A stretch of DNA of 20,712 nucleotides from JBOHBN01 sp050698355 (GTDB lineage: Bacteria > Actinomycetota > Actinomycetes > Streptosporangiales > WHST01): the NCBI GenBank assembly GCA_050698355.1, contig JBOHBN010000436.1, positions 1 to 20,712 of the forward strand, read 5' to 3'. This document shows, one piece after another, positions 14,524-20,712 of the stretch. Each line of letters starts with the position of its first letter. Position 1 is the stretch's first letter. The notes below the pieces were generated by a model that did not search any database, was not told the origin of the DNA, and worked only from the letters and a program-made list of their open reading frames with translations. The position numbers were made by a program, and so were the translations under genes.

Positions 14524-15100
14524 TCAGTTGTCGAGGGCGACACGGGCCGCGCACAGCGGGCAACGGCCGGGCTCCCAGATCGTGTTGTCGTGCCTCGTGA
14601 CCATCGCCAGGGCGAGCCGCTGCTCCTCCGCGAGTCGGCGGGCGTTGTCACCGAGTACGAGCAGCGCACCGATGACGACCGGCTCGGCGCCGGCAGCACG
14701 CAGGGTTGCCAACGTGCTCGAAGTCGCGGAGCCGGCATTGATCACGTCGTCGACCACCGCGACCCGGCGGCCGACGATGTCGGGCTCGCCCGGCAGCGTG
14801 TAGCGGGCGGAGTAGAGCGCCCTCGACGTCGGCTCTTCGGTCCGCTTCGTGAAACAGAACCCGATGTCCAGCACCTCGGCGACCCGCAGCGCGACGAAAG
14901 CGCCACCGGTAAGCGGGCCGCACACGACGTCGGGCCGGCTTTCGGCAAGCCGACTGCCAAGGGCGTCCAGGAACGGCGCCAGGTGAGCCGGTCGATCGAA
15001 CAGCGCGTCGAGCTCGAGCCACAGGTCGCCCGTGGTGCCCGGACTCCAACCGGAAATGGCCGCGCCTGCCGGCCATCAGCTCCATCAGCGCTTCGCTCAC
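14524..15100 (-). pseudogene. Frameshifted type I phosphoribosyltransferase (orotate PRTase-like family)
   Basis: The gene begins at GTG 15100, with GAGGTGG upstream, and reads SEALMELMAGRRGHF, then LESGHHG. At about 15028-15031 the frame must shift by one base to continue as DLWLELDALFDRPAH. From there the protein runs on to the PRPP-binding motif VAVVDDVINAGSATSSTL and a C-terminal CPLC pair. On the minus strand the site reads CACCACGGGCGACCTG; one base less would restore a 191-aa protein of normal layout. The total span of 577 nt is not a multiple of three, as expected. The family resembles orotate phosphoribosyltransferases, but the C-terminal CPLC and lack of pyr neighbours make a role in pyrimidine synthesis doubtful. 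A sequencing error in the G run is possible. Confidence 0.72.
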
Positions 15101-15184
15101 CGGCCGCCCACCTCGATGGCTGCTTCTACTCACCCACACATGCTGCCCACCCGCCACGGAGCGTCTGCGCGAGCCTCTGGCCCG

Positions 15185-15213
15185 GTGTCAGAACGTACGG
15201 TTACGCGTACGCT
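15185..15213 (+). promoter_or_regulatory. Candidate promoter of the M1 peptidase gene
   Basis: GTGTCA (15185-15190) and TACGCT (15208-15213) are 17 nt apart. TACGCT fits TANNNT. Transcription would begin near 15220, giving a leader of about 30 nt before the ATG at 15250. Motif matching only. Confidence 0.33.
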
Positions 15214-15249
15214 CTGTGCGAGTCAGCGTCATCGAACTCAGGAGTAGCG

Positions 15250-16752
15250 ATGCGCAGGTCCGTTCGTGGTGCCATCGTCGCCGGCGCCGTCCTTCCGCTG
15301 ACGCTCGGCCTGGGCGTTCCTGGCGCCCGGGCGGCCGGGCCGAGCCCGGGCTCGCCGAGCGCGGGAGACCGACTGTTTCCCGGCCTCGGCAACGGCGGGT
15401 ACGACGTGCGCGCCTACGACCTGCGCTTCGACTACGACGCCAAGACCAAGACGGTCGACATGGCGTCGGGCGTCACCGCGCGGGCGACCAAGGCATTGTC
15501 GCGCTTCAACCTCGACTTCGACGGGAACACGATCACCCGGCTGACCGTGAACGGCCGGGCCGCGAACTATCGCAGGGACGGCAAGGAGCTGATCATCACG
15601 CCGAGCCGCCCGATCGGCGACCACGCCAAATTCCGGGTCGACGTGCACTACCGCGCGGATCCCCGCGCCGAGCACAACTGCCGGCTCGTGCCGCCGCTCA
15701 CCGGCAGCGCCTGGCTGCCGACCAGTGACGGGTTCGGCCTCGCCGGCCAGCCGAACTGCATGCATTCGGTGTACCCGTCCAACGACGTTCCCTCGGACAA
15801 GGCGAGGTACCGCATCTCGATCCGCGCGCCGAAGAAGCTGGAGTCGATCGCGAACGGCACGCTGGTTTCCACCTCGACGAGCCACGGGGACGTCATACGC
15901 ACTTACGCGTCGTCGAAGCCCATCTCCACCGAGCTCGTCCAGGCCGCTGTCGGCAACTTCGCAGTGATCGAGCACCGTGCCAAGAACGGCATGCCTATCC
16001 GTGATGTCGTACCGGCGGACAACGCGACAGAGGCGAAGCCCACGTTGCTCAAGGAACGGCACCACCTGGCGTGGCTGACCCGCCAGATCGGCGTACCGTA
16101 CCCGTTCGCGACCTACGGCAGCCTCGCGATCAAGGCCAAGTTCGGCTTCGCGCTGGAGACACAGACGATCTCGCTGTTTCCGGGCGGCATCTTCACCTCG
16201 CCCAGTCCCTCCGTCGAAGGGGTGATGGTGCACGAGCTCACCCACCAGTGGTTCGGCGACCTCGTCTCGCCGGCGACCTGGAGCGACGTGTGGCTGAACG
16301 AGGGCCACGCCACTTGGTACGCAACGAGGTACGGCCAGAGCCAGGGGCACGGGACGCTCGAAGAGGCCATGCACAAGACGTACAAGCAAGGTGACCAGTA
16401 CCGCGCCGAGTACGGGCCGGTCGCCAGGCCGAAGTCGTACAAGACGATGTTCAGCGACCAGGTGTACGGCGGCGGCGCGCTCGTCCTCTACGCGTTGCGA
16501 CAGAAGGTGGGCAAGAAGACCTTCCGGGCCATCGAGCGCCGCTGGTTGCAGCGGTACGCGAACAGCTCGGCGGGCACCGACGACTTCATCACGATCGCCT
16601 CCCGCGTTGCCGGACGCGATCTGCGCAGCTTCCTCGGTCGCTGGCTGTACGACACCAAGACGCCGCCGATGCCAGGGCACCCGCACTGGAAGGTCGACCC
16701 GGCCTCGGAACGCATGCCCGGGAATCCAGGAAAGGTAGAGGAGCTGCGCTAG
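15250..16752 (+). CDS. Secreted M1 family metallopeptidase
   Basis: This is a 500-aa zinc aminopeptidase-type protein. A signal peptide is clear: MRRSVRG, a hydrophobic stretch, and a likely cleavage after ARA near residue 28. The zinc site is HELTH (328-332) with the third ligand E351 in VWLNEGHATW, matching HExxH-x18-E. The exopeptidase loop usually written GAMEN appears as FALETQ, a variation seen in bacterial members. A catalytic-type tyrosine lies in QVYGGGALVLYALR. The beta-rich N-terminal domain (about 45-240) precedes the catalytic domain. Two cysteines (HNCRL and PNCMH) could form a disulfide outside the cell. The start is well supported by AGGAG 5 nt before the ATG. It is divergent from the phosphoribosyltransferase gene. 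It probably trims peptides outside the cell or at the wall. Confidence 0.93.
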   Translation: MRRSVRGAIVAGAVLPLTLGLGVPGARAAGPSPGSPSAGDRLFPGLGNGGYDVRAYDLRFDYDAKTKTVDMASGVTARATKALSRFNLDFDGNTITRLTVNGRAANYRRDGKELIITPSRPIGDHAKFRVDVHYRADPRAEHNCRLVPPLTGSAWLPTSDGFGLAGQPNCMHSVYPSNDVPSDKARYRISIRAPKKLESIANGTLVSTSTSHGDVIRTYASSKPISTELVQAAVGNFAVIEHRAKNGMPIRDVVPADNATEAKPTLLKERHHLAWLTRQIGVPYPFATYGSLAIKAKFGFALETQTISLFPGGIFTSPSPSVEGVMVHELTHQWFGDLVSPATWSDVWLNEGHATWYATRYGQSQGHGTLEEAMHKTYKQGDQYRAEYGPVARPKSYKTMFSDQVYGGGALVLYALRQKVGKKTFRAIERRWLQRYANSSAGTDDFITIASRVAGRDLRSFLGRWLYDTKTPPMPGHPHWKVDPASERMPGNPGKVEELR

Positions 16753-16754
16753 CG

Positions 16755-16777
16755 CCGGCCACCGCAGCGGCTGCCGG
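16755..16777. terminator. Bidirectional hairpin in a 25-nt convergent gap
   Basis: CCGGC (16755-16759) pairs with GCCGG (16773-16777), and CCGC with GCGG inside. The structure fills the whole gap between the stop codons of the peptidase gene and the facing zinc-ribbon gene, as expected for a shared terminator. Confidence 0.45.
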
Positions 16778-17821
16778 TCAGCGGCCGTAGACGCGTACCT
16801 CGCTCACCGCTACCATGTCGCGCCTGTTGCCCGGCCGGACGGAGTCGATCGTAAGCGTGACGCGGCGGGTCGAGACGGGCGTCTTCGGCCGTACGGAGGA
16901 CCAGGTCGGCTTGGAGTGGCCGATCCGTTGCTTGACGCGATGCCCTGCCAGGTGCCACGTCACGGCGGTCGGCGCGCCGTTCTCGGCGAAGCGGTTCGCC
17001 TTGCTCTTCTCATCCTGCGTAGCCCACCCGGGTACGACCGCCAGTTTGGTCACTTGCATCCGGCGTGGCAGGGCGAACGTCACCTTCTGCTTGCTCCCGT
17101 CCCCGGCACACCGCCAAGCGGTCGTCGTCTTCCCGTCGACCAGGTGACGAGGTCCGAACGTGACCTTCTCCCCCGACGCGTTGACGCTCGCGGGCGCCGC
17201 GCACGTCGCGTCGGGGGTGCCGAGCGTCAGCACGTGTACGGGGTCGGTGTGCGGACGGCGTCCCGGGTCACGCGGGTGTCCGGACAGGTAGAAAACCCCG
17301 CCCGACACGAGCAACGCGGCAACCACCAGGGCCACGACGACCGGCATGGGACCGAGCCGGCGGACGCCGCGGGCCACGCGGTGCGAGAGCGCCACGCCTC
17401 CAGCGCGGGCACGAGTGACACCGGCCGCTACCCGCGCCTTCCGACGCGGGCGTTCCTCTCGCTGATGCCGATCACGAGATTTCGGCTCCGGTGCCGGACT
17501 GTGCTCGGCGTTCGGCCGTCCCAGCGCGGTGTCCGAGGGGTACGGGTCGGCCGACCGGCGCGGTACCGGCCGGCGCGGCGCGATCGCTTCGTCGTCGCCG
17601 TCCGGCTCGACCGGCGGGCCGGTCCATGCGGGCACCGGCTCTTCTGGTGGCGGCGCGGGCGCCACCTCGGTTACGGACGGGACCTTCGTCGACCATGCTT
17701 CAACCGCACGCTCGTGTATGTCTGCCGCATCGCTGGACCCGACGAAACTGCCGCAACCGGGGCAGAACGCACCGGCCGGCGGCAACACCAAGTGGCAGTG
17801 CGGGCAGACGATCTCGGCCAC
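16778..17821 (-). CDS. Zinc-ribbon, single-TM protein with discoidin-like (NADase-type glycan-binding) C-terminal domain
   Basis: This is a 347-aa protein in four parts. Residues 1-25 hold a zinc ribbon with C6, C9, C20 and C23 (CPHC, CPGC). A long Pro-, Arg- and Asp-rich linker follows (about 30-158). One transmembrane helix lies at about 159-179 (MPVVVALVVAALLVSGGVFYL). The C-terminal domain (about 195-347) resembles the discoidin-like domain called NADase-type glycan-binding: HLVDGKTTTAWRCAGDG, then VVPGWATQDE, ANRFAENGAP and VAVSEVRVYG. Topology would place the ribbon in the cytoplasm and the sugar-binding-like domain outside. Function is unknown. Two GTG codons compete, 17827 and 17821; the latter has AGGGGAG 5 nt upstream. 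The whiB terminator hairpin lies just upstream. Confidence 0.83.
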   Translation of the reverse strand: MAEIVCPHCHLVLPPAGAFCPGCGSFVGSSDAADIHERAVEAWSTKVPSVTEVAPAPPPEEPVPAWTGPPVEPDGDDEAIAPRRPVPRRSADPYPSDTALGRPNAEHSPAPEPKSRDRHQREERPRRKARVAAGVTRARAGGVALSHRVARGVRRLGPMPVVVALVVAALLVSGGVFYLSGHPRDPGRRPHTDPVHVLTLGTPDATCAAPASVNASGEKVTFGPRHLVDGKTTTAWRCAGDGSKQKVTFALPRRMQVTKLAVVPGWATQDEKSKANRFAENGAPTAVTWHLAGHRVKQRIGHSKPTWSSVRPKTPVSTRRVTLTIDSVRPGNRRDMVAVSEVRVYGR

Positions 17822-17896
17822 GTCCACTCCCCTGCCGCCGCAGGACTCTCCCACTGTCGGGATCAGGGTGGCACACGAACGGGCGTACGCACGGAA

Positions 17897-17928
17897 GGCG
17901 CACCGGTGCAAAGCAGCTCCGGTGCGCC
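17897..17928 (-). terminator. Intrinsic terminator after whiB
   Basis: GGCGCACCGG (17897-17906) pairs perfectly with CCGGTGCGCC (17919-17928) across a 12-nt loop, starting 18 nt beyond the whiB stop. There is no T-tract. It separates whiB from the zinc-ribbon gene. Confidence 0.65.
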
Positions 17929-17946
17929 GACGCGCTCTTGGTCAGC

Positions 17947-18240
17947 TCAGGCCGCGGTCACACGGGACCTTCTGCGGCGACGCTCCGCCGCGCGTTCGCG
18001 CCCGTTGAGACCGCCCCACAGGCCGTGCAGTCCAGGACGCTCGACCGCGTAATCGCGGCAAACAGACAGAGCCGCGCAGGACGCGCATACGCCCTTGGCT
18101 GCCCGCTCTCGCATCTCTCGCTCTTCGCGCGTTTCGCCTTCGTCGCCGAAGAACAGATCAGCCGAGTGGGCGTTGCACGCCGCATCCTCGCTCCACCACG
18201 CACTTGCGGTCATGAGCATGAGCGGCTGAAAATCACCCAT
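17947..18240 (-). CDS. WhiB family transcriptional regulator
   Basis: This is a 97-aa iron-sulfur regulator found only in actinobacteria and their phages. Four cysteines bind the 4Fe-4S cluster: C22, C52, C55 and C61, with spacing Cx29Cx2Cx5C. The turn GLWGG is at 73-77, followed by an Arg-rich tail (RERAAERRRRRSR) for DNA or sigma-factor contact. W15-W16 precede the first cysteine. The ATG at 18240 is chosen because it gives normal length and has a G-rich GGGGGTAGG just upstream. The subclass (WblA to E, WhiB1 to 7) cannot be fixed; there is no AT-hook, which argues against WhiB7/WblC. It lies 158 nt downstream of rsgA with its own candidate promoter. Confidence 0.93.
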   Translation of the reverse strand: MGDFQPLMLMTASAWWSEDAACNAHSADLFFGDEGETREEREMRERAAKGVCASCAALSVCRDYAVERPGLHGLWGGLNGRERAAERRRRRSRVTAA

Positions 18241-18334
18241 TCGCCTACCCCCGGGAATCGTGAGTTTCGACAGTACGAACGCTGCGACGCCGCCAGCAAC
18301 ACCCACGGTTCCGTACTCCACCGAAGAACTTCGA

Positions 18335-18363
18335 TTCGTAACCGGACAGCGACGCTGTGACAA
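18335..18363 (-). promoter_or_regulatory. Candidate whiB promoter
   Basis: On the minus strand, TTGTCA (18358-18363) and TACGAA (18335-18340) are 17 nt apart. Transcription would start near 18328 and leave a leader of about 88 nt before the whiB ATG. Long leaders are common for whiB-like genes. No hairpin or small ORF stands out in the leader. Confidence 0.35.
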
Positions 18364-18398
18364 GCTACTGAGCGGTAACCCAATGTGACGGCCGCCGC

Positions 18399-19484
18399 TC
18401 AGGGCCGCGCGCGGCGGCGAGCCTGCCTCGTCTCTCGTTCGCGGTCACTGCGCTGCCGTCGGCGCTCGCTACGCAGCCGCGCGTCGGCCTTGGCACGCTG
18501 GTACACCGCCTCCCGCCGCAGCTTGTGCCAGCTCGCGAACCTGCGCTCGCTCAACCGACCGTCGTCCAGGGCCGCACGCACGCCGCACCCCGGCTCGGCG
18601 TCGTGGGCGCAGTCGGCGAACCGGCAGCTCCCCGCAAGCTCCGTGATATCGGCGAAAACCCGCTCCACCGCGTCCGCCGCGACGTTGATGCCGATGCTGC
18701 GCAGGCCGGGGGTGTCGAGGAGCACCGCGCCGCCCGGCAACGCCAGGAGCTCGCGGGCCACCGTCGTGTGCCGGCCGCGGCCGTCCGCACGCAACGTACG
18801 CGTCGCCATGGCCTGGTAACCGGCGAGCGCGTTGGCGAGCGAGGACTTGCCGACCCCCGAGGCACCCAGCAGCACCGCCGTGCGACCGGTGCGCAAGTGT
18901 CCCGCTATGGCGTCGATTCCCTTACCGCGCACCGCATCCACCGCGTGCACCTCGGTGCCGGGTGCGACGGCGCCCGCATCGTCGAGCAGCACGTCGATGC
19001 TCGTCCCCGCGAGGTCCGCCTTGGTCAACACCACCAGAGGCTCCGCCCCGCTCTCCCACGCGAGCGCAAGCAACCGTTCGATGCGGCCGAGATCCGGATC
19101 GGGGACCGCACCCTCCACCACGACGACCACATCGACGTTCGCGGCCAGCGGCTGGCTCCGCGACCCGCCGGGAGACACCTCGAGACGCTGCACCAGCGTC
19201 TCGCGGGTGAGGACGACCTCGACGGTCGTATGCCCGTCCGGCCAGTCGCGCAGCGCCACCCAGTCGCCGGTGCACACCGCGGTCCGCAACGCTCCGGCCC
19301 CGTAGGTCGCGCGGCCAGGACCATCGACCGCGACGACGAGGCAACCACCGCGGTCCACGCGCGACACCCGCGCCGGGCGCAGTGCCGCGTCGCCGAGAGC
19401 GGCGAGCTCGGTGACCCGGCTCTCATTCCATCCGAGCGCGGACAGCCCAGCCCCGCAGAACGCGCCGTTCGCGGTCGTTGCCAC
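18399..19484 (-). CDS. rsgA: Ribosome small-subunit-dependent GTPase A
   Basis: This is a 361-aa circularly permuted GTPase that helps mature the 30S ribosomal subunit. An OB-fold N-terminal region (about 35-110, TGDWVALRDW) is followed by the permuted G domain. The order is G4 TKAD (154-157), then G1 GASGVGKSS (207-215), then G3 DTPG (257-260). A zinc site C287, C292, H294, C300 (CRFADCAHDAEPGC) follows, and then a very basic tail. All are diagnostic for RsgA. GTG 19484 is preferred, with AGG a few nt upstream; GTG 19511 is the alternative and adds nine residues. It starts 39 nt after the YihY gene and may be co-transcribed with it. Confidence 0.94.
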   Translation of the reverse strand: MATTANGAFCGAGLSALGWNESRVTELAALGDAALRPARVSRVDRGGCLVVAVDGPGRATYGAGALRTAVCTGDWVALRDWPDGHTTVEVVLTRETLVQRLEVSPGGSRSQPLAANVDVVVVVEGAVPDPDLGRIERLLALAWESGAEPLVVLTKADLAGTSIDVLLDDAGAVAPGTEVHAVDAVRGKGIDAIAGHLRTGRTAVLLGASGVGKSSLANALAGYQAMATRTLRADGRGRHTTVARELLALPGGAVLLDTPGLRSIGINVAADAVERVFADITELAGSCRFADCAHDAEPGCGVRAALDDGRLSERRFASWHKLRREAVYQRAKADARLRSERRRQRSDRERETRQARRRARP

Positions 19485-19523
19485 GCCGCCTGACGTTAGA
19501 CGCTTCTCCACCCTGCGGTCACG

Positions 19524-20516
19524 TCAATTAGCTCCACCGGCATTGACCTCGGGCCGCTGCGGAGGGGTCGCCTTCCTGCGTGCTTCGGCGGTGTGGCGCG
19601 AGGGCCACTGCTTGTCGACCTCCGCGTTCAGCGTCGCGCCGATGAGGATAGCCAGCGCGGTCAGGTACAGCCAGGCCAGCACGGCGATCGGCGCCGAGAG
19701 CGACCCGTAGATCGTCGAACCGGCGAACGAGGCATTCAGGTACTGGCGCAGCAAGAAGCTGCCCAGGATCCAGATGCCGACCGCCACGGCGGCGCCCAGC
19801 AGGTCGCGCCACCACGGCGTACGGACCGGAACGCTCAACGTGTACAGGAAGGCGAGGAAGAGGACCGAAAGTACGACGACGACCGGCCAGTAGAAGGCGT
19901 TCACCCACGCGGCGGTGTCGGGGAGGGCGTGCTCGACCACGGTCGGGCCCGCCACGAGCAACGGCAGCACCACCAGGCCGATCGCGAGACCGCCCAGGTA
20001 CAACGCGAAGGACAGGGCGCGGGTGCGCACGATGCCGCGGTGACCCGCCAGACCGTACGCGATCGTGATCGTGTCGACGTACACGTTCAGCGCCCGGGAG
20101 CCGGACCAGAGCGAGATCACGAAGCCCAGCGAGATGATGTCGGCCGAGCCTCCCTGGAACACGTCGTCGATGATCGGGGCGACCACCTCGTCGACGGCCC
20201 CGCTGGTCAGCACCACCGAGGCGTTGTTCAGGATCCAGACCCTGATCTGGCTGACGGTCTCGGCGCCCAGCCACACCCGCAGGTGCCCGAGCAGGCCGAT
20301 GAGCCCCAGGACCAATGGCGGCAACGAGAGCAGCGCCCAGAACGCGGCCTCGGCTGCGAGGCCGGTCACCCGGTAGCGGAACAAGGCGACCACGGTGCGC
20401 TTCACGACGGCGAGGGCTCCCCTACCGCCGCTGGACCAGCGCCGGCGCCACGCACTCAGCCGCGGGCCGTGCATCAGGGCCCGCAGCCGATGACCCTGGT
20501 CCGTGGTCGTGGCCAT
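19524..20516 (-). CDS. YihY/BrkB family inner membrane protein
   Basis: This 330-aa polytopic membrane protein matches the YihY (formerly RNase BN/BrkB) family. About six hydrophobic helices are visible, including LAAEAAFWALLSLPPLVLGLI. The central WSGSRALNVYVDTITIAYG and the late ILGSFLLRQYLNA are family-typical. The N-terminal 45 residues are basic and cytoplasmic; the tail is Lys/Arg-rich. Despite older names it is not a ribonuclease, and its transport or other role is unsettled. The ATG at 20516 is chosen; an earlier in-frame start near 20555 is possible. The ribosome-binding site is weak. It lies 39 nt upstream of rsgA. Confidence 0.9.
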   Translation of the reverse strand: MATTTDQGHRLRALMHGPRLSAWRRRWSSGGRGALAVVKRTVVALFRYRVTGLAAEAAFWALLSLPPLVLGLIGLLGHLRVWLGAETVSQIRVWILNNASVVLTSGAVDEVVAPIIDDVFQGGSADIISLGFVISLWSGSRALNVYVDTITIAYGLAGHRGIVRTRALSFALYLGGLAIGLVVLPLLVAGPTVVEHALPDTAAWVNAFYWPVVVVLSVLFLAFLYTLSVPVRTPWWRDLLGAAVAVGIWILGSFLLRQYLNASFAGSTIYGSLSAPIAVLAWLYLTALAILIGATLNAEVDKQWPSRHTAEARRKATPPQRPEVNAGGAN

Positions 20517-20712
20517 ACTTCTACGGTACGTGAGCACCGCCGCCGCGGCTGGCAACCAACAAGCGGTTGAGCGTGGCCCCCTAGGGTCAATGCCGGGGAG
20601 TTAGGGTCCGGCGGTTGGTGTCAACGGTCGTGACGGGCGTGTCGGAGTTCGGTGTTCGTGATCTTGCGTGTCGATCGTGATCGTGGTGATCCGCAGGTTG
20701 GTGCGGGGCTTG
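20517..20712. other. Right-edge region, no firm gene
   Basis: Upstream of the YihY gene, no clear gene is seen in these 196 nt. A minus-strand frame enters from the right edge and stops at 20601-20603, with about 36 codons visible ending PTRPLTPTAGP-like (Thr/Pro-rich). It might be the C-terminus of a protein outside the window or noncoding sequence. AGGGTC occurs twice (20583-20588 and 20603-20608). Confidence 0.25.

Noticed and set aside
13997..14563. Open frame across the tRNA cluster
   Set aside because: It lies over three tRNA genes and has no protein-family features; an artefact of high GC.
15189..15204. LexA-like box (GAAC followed by GGTT) before the M1 peptidase gene
   Set aside because: The second half is GGTT rather than GTTC at the required spacing, so it does not fit the SOS box.
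1..20712. CRISPR array, phage genes, transposase
   Set aside because: No regularly spaced repeats, integrase, terminase or DDE transposase motifs were found on either strand.

Overview
This is a GC-rich, gene-dense chromosomal window from an actinobacterium. The evidence is a WhiB-family iron-sulfur regulator, a DUF222/HNH (13E12-type) gene, a HelZ-like SNF2 helicase paired with a SWIM protein, the thrS-HIT gene order, frequent GTG starts, and a promoter of the actinobacterial RecA-NDp/PafBC type. Genus cannot be fixed from the sequence alone. Most of it looks like ordinary core chromosome.

Layout, left to right. A 17-bp perfect hairpin (8-53) closes a minus-strand thrS-HIT unit (70-2593). 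A small four-helix membrane protein gene lies upstream (2674-3117). On the plus strand, 3336-7242 encodes a SNF2-family ATPase followed, with an 8-nt overlap, by a SWIM zinc-finger protein. The SNF2 frame is broken by one in-frame TAG at 4653-4655. A minus-strand stretch (7292-10754) looks accessory: a DUF222/HNH endonuclease-like gene with its own DNA-damage-type promoter, a SAM methyltransferase, and a VOC-family protein abutting an APH(3')-like phosphotransferase. It ends next to tRNA-Val(CAC).

The next minus-strand run is a PGPGW membrane protein, a class IV aminotransferase and a stand-alone histidine ammonia-lyase (10992-13916). Then comes a tRNA cluster transcribed Gly(GCC)-Cys(GCA)-Val(GAC), with a decayed tRNA-Gly-like 3' half between Cys and Val. 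A phosphoribosyltransferase gene (14524-15100) carries a one-base frameshift. A secreted M1-type metallopeptidase is divergent from it (15250-16752). The right end holds a zinc-ribbon/one-TM/discoidin-like protein, whiB, rsgA and a YihY/BrkB membrane protein, all on the minus strand.

The most notable observations are the two single-site lesions in otherwise well-preserved genes (amber in SNF2, +1 base in the phosphoribosyltransferase), the near-consensus PafBC-type and apparently leaderless promoter of the DUF222/HNH gene, and the tRNA-Gly half-gene. I see no CRISPR array, phage module or clear biosynthetic cluster, and no convincing wholly new system.
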